NCBI GenBank assembly: GCA_028873825.1
Contig: JAPPNM010000038.1
Coordinates: 1 to 33,491 of the forward strand
Direction: 5' to 3'
DNA from: Gemmatimonadota bacterium
Lineage (GTDB): Bacteria; Gemmatimonadota; Gemmatimonadetes; Longimicrobiales; Gaopeijiaceae
DNA length: 33,491 bases
In this document: positions 23,133 through 32,837 of the stretch, in pieces
Numbering within the stretch: the first letter of the stretch is position 1
How the letters are laid out: every line of letters begins with the position of its first letter
Position numbers and translations under genes: made by a program
Notes under the pieces: generated by a model
What the model saw: the letters and a program-made list of their open reading frames with translations, nothing else
The model's database searches: none
Told to the model about the DNA's origin: nothing

Positions 23133-25045
23133 GATTGACCTACCTTCCAGTCGGCGGCCCTCTGGCCCGTCACCGCGTTCCAAAGGCCCGCCCACTCCGA
23201 GTCGGGCAGACCGGGAACCGGGCAGAACAGGGTACCGGGCGACGTGAACCCCATGACCACGCCCCCCCGCCCGACACGCTCGAGGGCGTAGCGCGCGAGA
23301 TCTTTGCCATCTGTGGCTCGGTGGTCTTCGACAAGTGCGTCAAGCGACACCGGCCGATTGTCCCGCCGCTTCTCGTTCGTGCGCAGCTTGAGTTCCCCCA
23401 CGAACAGGCCGAGGAAAAGCAGCTCGAGCTGGCGGATGGCGGTGGGGCGGTCGTCGGCGATCGCTTCGCGAAAATAGTCGGTCGCGGCAAGTGGGTGAGG
23501 CCAACCGTTCTGTGCCATCAGCCTTGGGTCGACGAAGCTGTCCAGGGTGGCTCGAACATTGGACCTCCGAACCCTTTGGAGCGCACCCGACTTCTTGGGC
23601 GACGGCGTGAGTCCCTTGTCGCCGCGGATCTCCGGCCAGTACACATGATTCGGAGCGGCGGGAGTGGAGGTCGGCTCCTCTCTCACCCACTCTGCCAGCC
23701 ACCTCAAGATCTCGGAAGCGGCTCGATCCGGAGAGGCAAGGCGGGGGGACCTCAGTTGGTGTTGGTGCTTCAGGCGCTGCCGTATCGCAGCTTCACTCCT
23801 GAAGGCTCCCCGGGTCCGTTCGGGGCCGTCACCGTTGAGCATCCCGCACAGCCATTGCAAGTTTTCGGCGTAGCGACCGCGGTGCTTGGCGAGCTCCTCG
23901 GCGACTCGTTGCCGCCGGTCTCCCAACAGCTTGCTGAGTATCGGCTCGATGTAAGGCATATCCGAGGAGCCAAGCACCTTCTGGTAAACCTCCAGTATGT
24001 TGACGAGCGCTTTCCCCTGCGCTGCCAGGTCTCCGATCGTGCCGCCGCCGGGCAGCCCGGTTCCCGCGCCGAGCCGGGACGGATCCTCGGCGTCGAGGTG
24101 ATACAGGCCGCTGGTGTAGGCGTCGTCGTTGAGGAACTGGCGCAGGCAGCAGATGGCGGCCAAAGCGTGCGGGTAGGCCTCGAGCATCGGCTGGTGGTTG
24201 TCTCCAGAGAAAACGCGTGGCGCCATGGCCGCCCTTGGGATCCCGACAGGCACGGTGGCCACGTGCTCTGCCAGACGGTTGCCATAGTAACGGAGTCCCG
24301 AGTGAGCGTTCTCCTGCATCACCTTGTTGCGGCGCTGTGCTCTGAGCCGGTTCTCTCCAAGGTGCTCGTGGAGCTCGTCGAACTCGAACCAGTTTAGGAG
24401 CATCACCGCCATGACCTGCCGCTCGTCCACACCCGAAAGCTCCTCCGCGAGTGTAGGACCCACAGCGGCCCCAGTGCCTCCCACACCCGACCCCACGACT
24501 GCGACGCGACCCCGCACGTTGAGCAGTTGGTGGTAGGACTCGTCGTGGTTGATTTCGGGATCGTCCGGCCTAGTATCGTAGCTCTTGAGCTTGAAGAGAA
24601 GCGATCCGACGGCCGGAGATCCCATCATCCCGCGCGAGAACTCGATGTCCCGCTGGCCGGGAGACAGGATGCAGGTGAGATAGTCGGAGTTGGGGTAGTG
24701 CTGCCTGAGGCTGGTCATGCCGTCGTTCAGGAAGTCCTGGTTCGCCCCTTCCGGCAGCGGGGTTATGGCCCGCAGCTCCGGCCACCGCCGGCCGATGTCG
24801 CCGTCGTCGCCCCACAGGCGGGAAGGGTGCCCCTCAAGCACTCGGCGGAGCGTCTGCCACGCCGTCGGTCGGTCCGCGTCGGCCCCGTCGCCACTGTCTT
24901 GGTCCACGAGATACAGGGCTGGTAAATCCATCGGCTTGCTCCCGTGCCGGAAGAAGCCCAAGGGGTCGCCGAGGGCGTGCAGGCGCATGAACGCCAGAGC
25001 CACATGGGCGCCGGTGCCGCCGCAACCAATCAGTGTGTTGGCCAT
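22907..25045 (-). CDS. Tubulin/FtsZ-like NTPase
   Basis: The frame has 712 codons. It opens NTLIGCGGTGAHVALAFM, a glycine-rich nucleotide loop (residues 6-14) placed as T1 in tubulin/FtsZ. Residues 185-203 read GSGVGGTGAAVGPTLAEEL, close to the FtsZ/tubulin signature GGGTGTGAAPVVAE (T4 loop). This arrangement fits the bacterial tubulin-like family (Pfam Tubulin_2). The middle and C-terminal ~450 residues are helical and unfamiliar. The ATG lies 4 nt after the previous gene's TAG. The frame does not stop before the Hsp70-like start but runs to 22907, overlapping it out of frame by over 220 nt; residues past about 635 look non-coding, so the true end may be near 23140, with a stop lost or a frameshift. 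It probably binds GTP and polymerises or switches. Confidence 0.75.
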   Translation of the reverse strand: MANTLIGCGGTGAHVALAFMRLHALGDPLGFFRHGSKPMDLPALYLVDQDSGDGADADRPTAWQTLRRVLEGHPSRLWGDDGDIGRRWPELRAITPLPEGANQDFLNDGMTSLRQHYPNSDYLTCILSPGQRDIEFSRGMMGSPAVGSLLFKLKSYDTRPDDPEINHDESYHQLLNVRGRVAVVGSGVGGTGAAVGPTLAEELSGVDERQVMAVMLLNWFEFDELHEHLGENRLRAQRRNKVMQENAHSGLRYYGNRLAEHVATVPVGIPRAAMAPRVFSGDNHQPMLEAYPHALAAICCLRQFLNDDAYTSGLYHLDAEDPSRLGAGTGLPGGGTIGDLAAQGKALVNILEVYQKVLGSSDMPYIEPILSKLLGDRRQRVAEELAKHRGRYAENLQWLCGMLNGDGPERTRGAFRSEAAIRQRLKHQHQLRSPRLASPDRAASEILRWLAEWVREEPTSTPAAPNHVYWPEIRGDKGLTPSPKKSGALQRVRRSNVRATLDSFVDPRLMAQNGWPHPLAATDYFREAIADDRPTAIRQLELLFLGLFVGELKLRTNEKRRDNRPVSLDALVEDHRATDGKDLARYALERVGRGGVVMGFTSPGTLFCPVPGLPDSEWAGLWNAVTGQRAADWKVGQSWGSGTSSAGRIRAWMRRASDDTPMRHPQRGRGSSSAYRSSPDTAAGRRSRCGGAAMNRSPSSSQGETKQVFRRT

Positions 25046-25049
25046 TTAG

Positions 25050-25547
25050 CTAGAATCGAACCCCATTTCGAGTGTTCTTCAATTCAATTCGGTTCACTTT
25101 CGACTGACCGGGGTAAGCCCTCTCGAACCACCTGCGGGCGCCCTCCCTGCCGACGAACCACCCGGCCAGGGCACCGATCAACGAGCCGAGAAACCACATG
25201 CCCGCATTCCACCATTGCTGTTCCGGCGACGACGGCAACGGATTGAGGGAGAAATTGTAGAGGGCGAACACGCCGAAGACGACGACCACGATCAGAATCG
25301 GAGTCCACGCCTTCGTCACCGGTTTCGGTGGATCCGGATGCTCCCATGCCTTCAGAGCCTCGGACCATGCTAGCCATCGAAGCCCACCTACGATCAGTCC
25401 GGCCAAGAGCACGGAGACGACGAGCCAAATCATTGAAAGAGCCTGAACCAGCGTCTCGTTGACGAACGAGCACCCGGAAGTCAACGCGGGAAGAGCGCAG
25501 AGAAGAATCCGCGCCGCGGTGCCGCTCTGCGGGCTTCGCGTTCGCAT
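25050..25547 (-). CDS. Small multi-TM protein, first gene of the island
   Basis: This 165-residue protein starts from ATG 25547, chosen because AGAGGAGG lies 9-10 nt upstream; an ATG at 25556 abuts that Shine-Dalgarno too closely. The N-terminus resembles a lipoprotein signal (RILLCALPALTSGC, Cys26). Three more hydrophobic helices follow at about 38-60, 80-100 (ILIVVVVFGVFALYNF) and 115-132 (GMWFLGSLIGALAGWFVG), then a basic C-terminal tail. No family is recognised. As the first cistron it sits 4 nt before the tubulin-like gene and is probably translated with it; a membrane docking role is a guess. Confidence 0.65.
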   Translation of the reverse strand: MRTRSPQSGTAARILLCALPALTSGCSFVNETLVQALSMIWLVVSVLLAGLIVGGLRWLAWSEALKAWEHPDPPKPVTKAWTPILIVVVVFGVFALYNFSLNPLPSSPEQQWWNAGMWFLGSLIGALAGWFVGREGARRWFERAYPGQSKVNRIELKNTRNGVRF

Positions 25548-26012
25548 CGGTAACATCCTCCTCTGTGAAGTTCGGTCTGAACTGAATGAGCCCCACCGGC
25601 ACGGGACCATGCAACCGCCAGCGTGGCGGCGCGGATGGAAAAGAGGTGGCGCGACACGGATTCGCAAGGTTGAGCGCGGTGGTACATGTACCGCGCGCTC
25701 CCGCCGCTCCTCGGTCACGACGATAGTGCGGCAGCCGAGGCTACGCTGTCCTTCATCCCTCGCGCCAAGGCCGGCACTCCCCCGCGGCGCGCGCCCGGGA
25801 AAGCGAACGCATCGCGACAGCCGGGCCGGTCCTCGATGCGCTGCTCGACCGCGGCGCCCTTGTTGCAGAGGTGCCAGAGCGAATCGCATCGGGTCCATCC
25901 CGTATATGGTTGGGGTCTTGCGGTTCGGGAACATGCCTTATGGTGCATTCCGGGAGGCTCTCTGTCAATCAATCGGCACGGAAAGTGGCCGGGCCATCGG
26001 CATTGAACGGCT
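25548..26012. other. Gene-free interval upstream of the island operon
   Basis: No convincing gene lies here; the open frames have shadow-like composition. On the minus strand it should hold the island promoter. It contains an imperfect palindrome (25672-25700), a smaller inverted repeat AGTTC-N5-GAACT at 25569-25583 just above the Shine-Dalgarno of the first gene, and a TTGACA at 25963-25968 (minus) with a CATAAG-like element 20 nt on, a spacing too long for a standard promoter. No terminator with a T-tract is visible after the upstream gene. Confidence 0.5.
25672..25700. promoter_or_regulatory. Hyphenated palindrome, candidate operator of the island
   Basis: The core GGTACATGTACC (25681-25692) is a perfect 12-bp palindrome. 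It is flanked by GAGCGCG (25672-25678) and CGCGCTC (25694-25700), which pair perfectly but for a 2-nt and a 1-nt interruption. It lies about 125 nt upstream of the first island gene. The TACATGTA centre is typical of dimeric repressor sites. No regulator gene is adjacent. Confidence 0.45.
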
Positions 26013-27041
26013 CTATTCGCCCGAAACGCCACCGGCCGGTCCTCCCCGCCGGCGCGCGCCGCCCGGCAGAAACGTCAGCTCCCCGTCCATGATCCGCGCC
26101 AGCTCCTCCTCCCTCCGCCAGTAGGCCTCCAGCTCCGCGACCTCCATAGACAGCAGCCGCCGCTCGTGTTCTTCGTGGACCGCGATTTCGAGCGCGATCA
26201 GACCGACCCGTCCGACTTGGTGCAGAGGCGTCGCCCGCCTGAGAATCCTCGACGGGAGCCTCCCCGAGCCCCCCGCAACCTCGATTAGCCGCGCCGCGTT
26301 GTCCACCCGCCCTTCCGAAGCACCGGCGAAGTGGCGGTGGGCGAGGACCCTGCGCAGCGTCCGGCTGGCCTCCCGTCCGCGGAGAGGGAACCCGCCGCCG
26401 GTTTCTCCGCAGTGGAGGCAGAAGACCCGGATCCCCACCGACTCTCCCTCGCTTCGCAGGAGCAGATCGTGCCCGTACCGGACCCGGTCGACCGGACGTC
26501 CGCAGTGTTCGCACTCGCCGCCGCCGCGCCAGGCGGTGCGTCCGAAACGGAGCAGGCGGGCCCCGCCCGTTACGAGCCCGGGCAGCCGGTCCCAGACCAG
26601 CCAGGCGGCGACGAAGCTCATTCCGCCGGTGGCCCAGGAGCCGGCGATCGTGGCGGCCGCCGCCACCGTTCCCGCCGTCGACAGCTTTTGGTACCGCTCC
26701 CTCCGCCTTCTCAGTTCCCGCCCGTACCGCCACCACGCCTCTTCGCGCAGTTCGGCGCCCCCCACCCGCACGATCTCCAGCGGCCCGGCCCTGAGCAGCG
26801 CCACGTTGGCGGTGCTCGAGAGCAGACGCCCCCGGTCGGCGACCAGCTTCTCCAGCTCTTCCAGGGCCTCCCAGCGCGACTCCATCGGGACCAGCGACCA
26901 CCTGGAGCAGGCGCGGCAGATCAGCCAGAGGCGGCCCCGCGCGGGATCGTAGGCCACCCGGCGGCCCCGGTCCACATGTTCCAGGGAGTCGTTGGGGGCG
27001 AAGTCGCGGCCGCAGACCAGGCACCTCCGGTACATGCTCAT
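26013..27041 (-). CDS. Double zinc-ribbon protein with a possible membrane hairpin
   Basis: This 342-residue protein has two treble-clef or zinc-ribbon modules. The N-terminal one has CLVCG (Cys7, Cys10) and CRAC (Cys42, Cys45); the second has CEHCG (Cys177, Cys180) and CLHCG (Cys208, Cys211). Residues about 121-150 (TAGTVAAAATIAGSWATGGMS...) are hydrophobic and may span or touch the membrane. The rest is Arg-rich and helical. The start ATG 27041 has GAGGAG upstream; ATG 27035 is possible. Its very high G+C groups it with the core genes rather than the island. I do not recognise the family; nucleic-acid or protein binding are both open. Confidence 0.75.
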   Translation of the reverse strand: MSMYRRCLVCGRDFAPNDSLEHVDRGRRVAYDPARGRLWLICRACSRWSLVPMESRWEALEELEKLVADRGRLLSSTANVALLRAGPLEIVRVGGAELREEAWWRYGRELRRRRERYQKLSTAGTVAAAATIAGSWATGGMSFVAAWLVWDRLPGLVTGGARLLRFGRTAWRGGGECEHCGRPVDRVRYGHDLLLRSEGESVGIRVFCLHCGETGGGFPLRGREASRTLRRVLAHRHFAGASEGRVDNAARLIEVAGGSGRLPSRILRRATPLHQVGRVGLIALEIAVHEEHERRLLSMEVAELEAYWRREEELARIMDGELTFLPGGARRRGGPAGGVSGE

Positions 27042-27116
27042 CGGTCGTACGCGCTCCTCATGATCCGCTTATCATAATCCGTATTCCCGCGGCCTTCGAC
27101 CCGCACCGGAGCAGCC

Positions 27117-27695
27117 ATGCTGGCGGTCATCGACAACTACGACTCCTTCACCTGGAATCTTGTCCAGATCCTGGGCGAGCTGGGCGCCGAGCCCCGGGTC
27201 TTCCGCAACGACGCGGTCACTCCCGCTGAACTGCTCCGGCTGGGGACGACATGCCTTGTCGTGTCGCCCGGGCCGCGCACCCCGGCCGAGGCGGGGATCA
27301 GCGTGGAGGCGATCCGCCGGCTGGGCCCCACCACTCCGACGCTGGGCGTCTGCCTGGGCCACCAGGCCATCGGCGAGGCCTACGGGGGGCGAACCGTCCG
27401 CGCCGCCAGGACCGTTCACGGCAAGGTCTCGCCCGTCGCGCACAACGGAGATCCCCTCTTCTCGGGCATCCCGTCGCCGATGCGCGTTGCCCGGTACCAC
27501 TCGCTGGTCACGGCGCCGGAGCTGCCGCGCGGCCTCGTTCCCATCGCGTGGAGCGCCGACCGGGCCGACAGAGGCGAGATCCAGGCACTCCGGCATCGCG
27601 AACACCCCGTCTGGGGAGTCCAGTTCCACCCCGAGTCCCTCTTCACCGAATACGGACGCAGGCTGCTGGCGAATTTTCTGGGAGCCCGCGGATAG
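27117..27695 (+). CDS. pabA: Anthranilate/aminodeoxychorismate synthase glutaminase subunit
   Basis: This class I glutamine amidotransferase of the TrpG/PabA type (192 residues) supplies ammonia to a chorismate-using partner for tryptophan or folate. The catalytic triad is Cys79 (GVCLGHQAIG), His171 and Glu173 (FHPESLFTEYG). It opens LAVIDNYDSFTWNLVQ and has the oxyanion segment VVSPGPRTP. The partner TrpE/PabB is not in the window, so TrpG versus PabA cannot be settled; one subunit may serve both. The ATG at 27117 is divergent from the zinc-ribbon gene across 75 nt that contains TATGAT/CATAAT-like -10 elements on the two strands. Confidence 0.92.
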   Translation: MLAVIDNYDSFTWNLVQILGELGAEPRVFRNDAVTPAELLRLGTTCLVVSPGPRTPAEAGISVEAIRRLGPTTPTLGVCLGHQAIGEAYGGRTVRAARTVHGKVSPVAHNGDPLFSGIPSPMRVARYHSLVTAPELPRGLVPIAWSADRADRGEIQALRHREHPVWGVQFHPESLFTEYGRRLLANFLGARG

Positions 27696-27704
27696 GAGCC
27701 GCTC

Positions 27705-27798
27705 GAATCTCGCATGGCCGCGAGCGGTCACCCCGCCGGCTGAGACTCGCGGTGCGGAGCGGTGCTTGTTTCGTAGGAATCTCGCATGGCCGCGAGCG
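27705..27798 (+). repeat. Exact 22-nt direct repeat between pabA and kdsB
   Basis: Positions 27705-27726 and 27777-27798 are identical over 22 nt, 72 nt apart. Each contains CTCGC-N6-GCGAG, a 5-bp hairpin; in the first copy CCGCTCG (27699-27705) can alternatively pair with CGAGCGG (27721-27727). The repeats fill much of the 205-nt gap. They may be a small dispersed element or a duplicated terminator-like hairpin; no T-tract follows. Confidence 0.8.
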
Positions 27799-27854
27799 CC
27801 CACCCGCGCTTCCGTTGCCAGCGCTCCGGCGCGGGGGTAGCTTGAGGTCCGTGA

Positions 27855-30312
<2,458 letters not shown>

Positions 30313-30314
<2 letters not shown>

Positions 30315-30368
30315 CAGCCCGTGGACAACCCCCCCCCGGCGCTCGCGGGGCCATATCCGCGGACTGCT
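30313..30368 (+). promoter_or_regulatory. Long hairpin between pyrG and kdsA abutting the kdsA Shine-Dalgarno
   Basis: AGCAGCCCGTGGA (30313-30325) pairs with TCCGCGGACTGCT (30356-30368) over 13 positions with one mismatch and one G-T wobble; the loop holds C9 and GGGG runs that can pair further. The kdsA Shine-Dalgarno GGAGG begins at 30369, immediately 3' of the stem. It may terminate pyrG transcripts in part or modulate kdsA translation. A near copy of its right arm (15 nt, one mismatch) occurs in the sucC leader at 62-76. Confidence 0.5.
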
Positions 30369-30377
30369 GGAGGCCCC

Positions 30378-31247
30378 GTGCGGGATTCCCGGCCGGCGGT
30401 CGGCGGCGACACCGCGCGCGGCGCCGAGGCGGAAGGCTCGTCCGGATCGCGAAGCGCCTTCGTTCTCCTTCTCGGTCCGTGCGTTCTCGAGGACGACGAC
30501 CTGAACCTCGAAGTCGCGCGCGGCGTCCGGGCCGCCGCCCGGGAACGGGATTTTCCGGTGGTGTTCAAGGCCTCCTTCGACAAGGCCAACCGGTCTCGGC
30601 TCGGATCCCCCCGGGGTCCCGGGCTCTCCCGGGGCGTCGAGCAGCTCCTGAGGGTCCGCGAAGCCACGGGTCTCCCGATCCTGACCGACGTCCACGAACC
30701 CGGGCAGGCCGCCCCGGCCGCCGAGGTGGCCGACGTCCTGCAGATTCCGGCCTTCCTCTGCCGCCAGACGGCGCTCCTGACGGCGGCCGGGAGGACGGGC
30801 AGGGCGGTGAACGTCAAGAAGGGACAGTGGATGTCGGCCGAAGCGATGGCCGGCGCGGTGGAGAAGGTGCGGGCCGGCGGAGCCCGCCGGGTCTTCGTGA
30901 CCGAACGGGGGACGGCGTTCGGCTACGGGGACCTCGTCGTGGACATGCGGAACTTCTCCCGGATCCGGCGTGCCACCGGCGCGCCCGCGATCTTCGACGG
31001 GACCCACTCGGTGCAGCGGCCGGGGGGACTGGCGGACGGATCCACGAGCGGGGCTCCCGAGCACATCGCGGCGCTCGTCCGCGCAGCGGTGGCCGCCGGT
31101 TGCGACGGCCTCTTCCTGGAGGTGCATCCGGACCCGCCGTCGGCGCCCTCGGACTCCACCAACATGCTGCCGCTCGACAAGCTGTCCGGGCTGCTCGGCG
31201 AAGTCGCGGCGATCCGCGCGGCGCTGGCCCCGGGAGCATCCGCGTGA
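30378..31247 (+). CDS. kdsA: 3-deoxy-8-phosphooctulonate synthase
   Basis: KdsA condenses PEP with arabinose 5-phosphate to Kdo-8-phosphate. From GTG 30378 it has 289 residues; this start has GGAGG 4 nt upstream, while an in-frame GTG at 30321 would lie inside a strong hairpin and add 19 poorly conserved residues. Diagnostic segments are LLGPCVLE, FKASFDKANRS, LTDVHEP, DVLQIPAFLCRQT, VNVKKGQWMS, TERGTAFGYGDLVVDMRN and FDGTHSVQ. The C-terminus has HPDPPSAPSDSTNMLPL. The stop overlaps the kdsC GTG (GTGA). It is part of a complete Kdo synthesis run. Confidence 0.96.
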   Translation: MRDSRPAVGGDTARGAEAEGSSGSRSAFVLLLGPCVLEDDDLNLEVARGVRAAARERDFPVVFKASFDKANRSRLGSPRGPGLSRGVEQLLRVREATGLPILTDVHEPGQAAPAAEVADVLQIPAFLCRQTALLTAAGRTGRAVNVKKGQWMSAEAMAGAVEKVRAGGARRVFVTERGTAFGYGDLVVDMRNFSRIRRATGAPAIFDGTHSVQRPGGLADGSTSGAPEHIAALVRAAVAAGCDGLFLEVHPDPPSAPSDSTNMLPLDKLSGLLGEVAAIRAALAPGASA

Positions 31248-31810
31248 CGACGGCGTCGATGGAGATCGCGAAGGCAACCGCCCGCCGCATCCGGATGGTC
31301 GTACTGGACGTGGACGGCGTCCTCACCGGCGGGGGGCTCTACGTCGGCGCGACCCGGAGCGGCGACGCGGTGGAGCTCAAGCGTTTCGACGTTCAGGACG
31401 GTATCGCGGTCAGGATGTTGCAGAATGCGGGAATACGGGTGGCGATCGTCTCCGGGAGGGTCTCCGCGGCCACGGACCTTCGGGCCGCCGAGCTCGGTAT
31501 CGAGGAGGTGTACCAGGATGACAACGCGCGTAAGATCCCCCTGCTGGAGAAGATCCTCGCCGAGCACGGTCTCGGGTGGGGAGAGATCGCCCATCTGGGC
31601 GACGACCTGGCGGATCTGCCCGTGCTCCAGCGCGCGGGTCTGGCCGCCACTGTCGCGAACGGGGCGCCGGAGGTGTGCCGGGTCGCCGCGTGGCAGAGTT
31701 CCAAGGAAGGCGGGCGGGGGGCCGTTCGCGAATTCGCCGAAGCGCTCCTGCGCGCCCGCGACGAATGGGACGGACTGGTCGATGAGTACTGTCGCGAACG
31801 CGGCGGCTGA
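31244..31810 (+). CDS. kdsC: 3-deoxy-manno-octulosonate-8-phosphatase
   Basis: KdsC is the HAD-superfamily phosphatase that releases Kdo from Kdo-8-phosphate. It has 188 residues from GTG 31244 (GTGA overlap with kdsA); ATG 31259 is possible. The catalytic aspartates are Asp22 and Asp24 in VVLDVDGVLTGGGLYV. FDVQDGIAVRMLQNAGI, AIVSGR and GDDLADLPVLQRAGL (motif IV) follow the KdsC pattern. No C2 cap domain is present, typical for this subfamily, which is tetrameric. It sits between kdsA and kdsD. Confidence 0.95.
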   Translation: MTTASMEIAKATARRIRMVVLDVDGVLTGGGLYVGATRSGDAVELKRFDVQDGIAVRMLQNAGIRVAIVSGRVSAATDLRAAELGIEEVYQDDNARKIPLLEKILAEHGLGWGEIAHLGDDLADLPVLQRAGLAATVANGAPEVCRVAAWQSSKEGGRGAVREFAEALLRARDEWDGLVDEYCRERGG

Positions 31811-31814
31811 GCGG

Positions 31815-32837
31815 ATGGCCGGGAGCGCCGCCAATCCGGGCTCGCCGGCCGCCGCCGGGCGCGCGCCGCCGTCCGCGCGCGACGAGGCGCTGGTCGCCGA
31901 AGGGCGCCGGGTGCTCGCGCTGGAGGCGAAGGCGGTCGGGGCGTTGGCCGGACGGCTCGACGAGCGCTTCGCCCGCGCCGTGGACCTCGTCTTCGCCTGC
32001 CGGGGCCGCGTGGTGGCGTCCGGGATCGGCAAGTCGGGGCTGATCGCCCGCAAGGTGGCCGCCACCCTGACCTCCACCGGCACGCCGGCGGTCTTTCTTC
32101 ACCCCGTTGACGGCCTGCACGGCGACCTGGGGATCGTGGGAGCGGACGACATGATGATCCTCGTTTCGAAGAGCGGCTCCACCCGCGAGCTGGAGGGTTT
32201 GCTGGCCTTCGCCGAGAGGCACGACGTGCCCGTCGTGGCGCTGGTGGGCGATCCCGGATCCCCTCTGGGAAGGCGCGCCGCCGCGGCACTCGACTGCGGT
32301 GTGCGGGCGGAGGCCTGCCCCCTGGAATTGGCGCCGACATCGTCGTCCACCGCCGCCCTTGCGATGGGCGACGCGCTCGCCATGGCGCTGCTCAGGCGGC
32401 GCGGGTTCGAACGGGGCGACTTCGCGCGCATCCACCCGGCCGGCTCGCTGGGCCGCCGCCTCACGTTGCGGGTGCGGGACGTGATGGAGAGCGATGGCTA
32501 CCCCGCCGTGCCGCCCCATTGCAGCGCCCGCGAGATCATCGAACCCCTGGCGCGGATGCGGGGGACCGTGCCGGTGATCGGCCGGGACCGCTCGGTGCTC
32601 GGGGTTGTCACCGCCGGGGATCTTACGAGGTTCATGCAGCGGACCGAGGACTTTCTCGACGTCCCGGTCTCGGAGTTCATGACCCGGGCACCCAGGATCG
32701 CGTCGCCGGAGGACCCGGGCGCGGCCGCGGTGCGCAGAATGGAGGAACACGGAATCATGGCCCTTCCCGTAGTGAGCGAAGGCGCCCTGGTGGGCATAGT
32801 CCACCTTCACGATCTCCTGCGGTCGGGAGCGGCATGA
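31815..32837 (+). CDS. kdsD: Arabinose-5-phosphate isomerase
   Basis: KdsD/KpsF converts ribulose 5-phosphate to arabinose 5-phosphate, the first step to Kdo. From ATG 31815 it has 340 residues; ATG 31782 would overlap kdsC by 29 nt and lengthen an already disordered N-terminus. The SIS domain (about 55-210) has ASGIGKSGLIARKVAATL, FLHPVDGLHGDLG, SKSGSTRE and IHPAGSLGRRL (His207, the likely catalytic His). A CBS pair (about 220-340) follows, as in the long KdsD form. The stop overlaps the next gene (ATGA). Confidence 0.94.
   Translation: MAGSAANPGSPAAAGRAPPSARDEALVAEGRRVLALEAKAVGALAGRLDERFARAVDLVFACRGRVVASGIGKSGLIARKVAATLTSTGTPAVFLHPVDGLHGDLGIVGADDMMILVSKSGSTRELEGLLAFAERHDVPVVALVGDPGSPLGRRAAAALDCGVRAEACPLELAPTSSSTAALAMGDALAMALLRRRGFERGDFARIHPAGSLGRRLTLRVRDVMESDGYPAVPPHCSAREIIEPLARMRGTVPVIGRDRSVLGVVTAGDLTRFMQRTEDFLDVPVSEFMTRAPRIASPEDPGAAAVRRMEEHGIMALPVVSEGALVGIVHLHDLLRSGAA

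Larger units (their letters stand above)
15862..25547 (-). other. Accessory operon: ZorAB-like motor with tubulin-like and Hsp70-like NTPases
   Basis: Seven genes (one broken) run on the minus strand between core genes nadE and a zinc-ribbon protein. They read, from 25547 down: a multi-TM protein, a tubulin-like NTPase, an Hsp70/actin-like ATPase, a two-TM protein, a vWA-like lipoprotein, a TolQ/MotA/ZorA-like channel split by TAA, and a MotB/ZorB-like subunit. Four junctions are GTGA overlaps (20340-20343, 19528-19531, 18152-18155, 16413-16416). G+C is visibly lower than in flanking genes and GTG starts dominate. No integrase, transposase or tRNA marks the edges. A single membrane-anchored complex is the likely product; its function is not known to me. 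Confidence 0.75.

Noticed and set aside
23054-24397. A 447-codon plus-strand frame opposite the tubulin-like gene
   Set aside because: Antisense shadow; the minus-strand product has two nucleotide-binding signatures.
15862-25547. Known Zorya type I, II or III system
   Set aside because: No helicase (ZorD), HNH-type (ZorE) or ZorC/F/G-like product is recognisable among the neighbours.
25050-25934. A longer version of the first island gene starting far upstream
   Set aside because: The extra ~130 codons have random-like composition, and a strong Shine-Dalgarno marks the start at 25547.
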